From assembly GCA_002697005.1 (NCBI GenBank), contig NZUD01000075.1, positions 3,972 to 11,205 on the forward strand: DNA of 7,234 bases. Reading direction: 5' to 3'. Below the pieces are notes generated by a model. The model was not told the DNA's origin. It searched no databases and worked only from the letters and a program-made list of their open reading frames with translations. The position numbers and the translations under genes were made by a program. How positions within the stretch are numbered: the first letter of the stretch is position 1; each line of letters starts with the position of its first letter. This DNA is from Chloroflexota bacterium (lineage in GTDB: Bacteria > Chloroflexota > Dehalococcoidia > UBA3495). Positions 6,888 to 7,234 of the stretch are shown here, piece after piece.

Positions 6888-7172
6888 ATGGAAGGGAAGT
6901 TCCAGATAGAGATTACCTACTGCGTAAGTTGACAGCACCACGCTGTCGCCACGTGGATGGCGAATGAATTTTTCCGGCACTATGGCCCAGATGCTGCCAT
7001 CGCTATTTCTCCCCGCGGCCAAGGCATCATGGAAGTATTCTTCAATGGCGAGCGGATATTCGACAAGAAAGGCGAAGGCAATATCTACCCCGACCTGGCA
7101 CGGGTTAGGGAAATGCGCAAGGTTATCGATGCCAAGCTTGAAAACCTCGAGCCAGCTCCTGCTGACGACTAG
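6888..7172 (+). CDS. SelW/Rdx-family selenoprotein (Sec at TGA 6930-6932)
   Basis: A 94-residue protein if TGA 6930-6932 is read as selenocysteine (residue 15). It would be a small thioredoxin-fold redox protein of the Rdx group (SelW, SelT, SelH and bacterial SelW-like proteins), whose redox centre is CxxC or CxxU at the end of the first beta strand. Seen: strand KFQIEITY (4-11); Cys12-Val-Ser-Sec15; helix AVATWMANEFFRHYG (19-33); then GIMEVFFNGERIFDKK (46-61), the typical hairpin of the family; GNIYPD (64-69), the usual pre-helix proline; and a closing helix. Homology-like features lie on both sides of the TGA in one frame, and the start has a strong Shine-Dalgarno. The Gly that often follows the Cys/Sec in animal SelW is Gln here. 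The physiological partner is unknown. Alternatives are a Cys codon miscalled as TGA, or a nonsense mutation; a SECIS-like hairpin argues for Sec. A standard caller would give only a truncated ORF from ATG 6957 that lacks the redox motif. Confidence 0.83.
6946..6963 (+). promoter_or_regulatory. Candidate bacterial SECIS hairpin
   Basis: TCGCCA (6946-6951) pairs perfectly with TGGCGA (6958-6963) around the 6-nt loop CGTGGA (6952-6957). The loop starts 19 nt after the TGA and has a G among its first two bases. Both agree with the general bacterial SECIS model as I remember it: loop roughly 16-37 nt after UGA, G at loop position 1 or 2. It would bind SelB. It lies within the coding sequence, as bacterial SECIS elements do. 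A second perfect 6-bp hairpin, GACAGC/GCTGTC with loop ACCAC (6931-6946), starts inside the UGA and touches this one by a base. Confidence 0.6.
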
Positions 7173-7197
7173 GCTTCCTTTCAAGAGCAGCGGACAC

Positions 7198-7228
7198 AAA
7201 AAGCTCTCCCGATTGGGAGGGCTTTTTT
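7198..7228 (+). terminator. Intrinsic terminator after the selenoprotein gene
   Basis: AGCTCTCCC (7202-7210), loop GATT, and GGGAGGGCT (7215-7223) form a nine-pair stem with one T-G wobble, followed by a run of T to 7228 and preceded by a run of A. The A-run makes it potentially bidirectional. It lies 29 nt after the stop codon at 7170-7172. Confidence 0.9.
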
Positions 7229-7234
7229 CTTGCT

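Noticed and set aside
6744..6932. A 62-codon ORF starting in the LLM gene and ending at the Sec TGA
   Set aside because: Its first two thirds cross the promoter region and resemble nothing. Only its last 14 codons are real, as the N-terminus of the selenoprotein.
6957..7172. A 71-codon gene starting at ATG 6957
   Set aside because: It has no good ribosome binding site and would lack the first strand and redox motif of its family. The same frame begins at ATG 6888 with GGAGGA if the TGA is read as Sec.

Overview
The window is a bacterial chromosomal segment with every gene on the + strand. It is compact and moderately GC-rich, with no tRNA, rRNA, insertion sequence, phage gene or CRISPR array that I can see. 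The gene content (a luciferase-like F420/FMN oxidoreductase with the MER-like signature, long-form chorismate synthase, bacterial-type ValRS with four Cys pairs, and a Rdx-family selenoprotein) would fit a Chloroflexota bacterium of the Dehalococcoidia/SAR202 type. That placement is inference from style of gene content, not proof.

Layout. (1) 1-536: the 3' part of an unrecognised gene, open at the left edge of the window. (2) 537-756: a leader carrying a plausible extended -10 promoter for the next gene. (3) 757-5527: a tight run valS - aroE - aroC with gaps of 16 and 24 nt, very probably one transcript. It joins a housekeeping aminoacyl-tRNA synthetase to two late shikimate-pathway enzymes (shikimate dehydrogenase and chorismate synthase). 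(4) 5528-5755: a 228-nt intergenic stretch with several small inverted repeats and no convincing gene. (5) 5756-6757: a luciferase-like flavin/F420-dependent oxidoreductase. (6) 6823-7228: a self-contained transcription unit with a sigma70-like promoter, a strong Shine-Dalgarno, a short gene interrupted in frame by one TGA, and an intrinsic terminator.

The most interesting item is unit (6). A conventional gene caller would see a 71-codon ORF from an internal ATG (6957) or nothing. Read from the ATG with the strong ribosome binding site (6888), with the TGA at 6930-6932 as selenocysteine, it becomes a 94-residue SelW/Rdx-like thioredoxin-fold protein with a Cys-x-x-Sec motif. A hairpin 19 nt after the TGA has the spacing and loop features expected of a bacterial SECIS element. 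If correct, the organism must carry selA/selB/selC/selD elsewhere.
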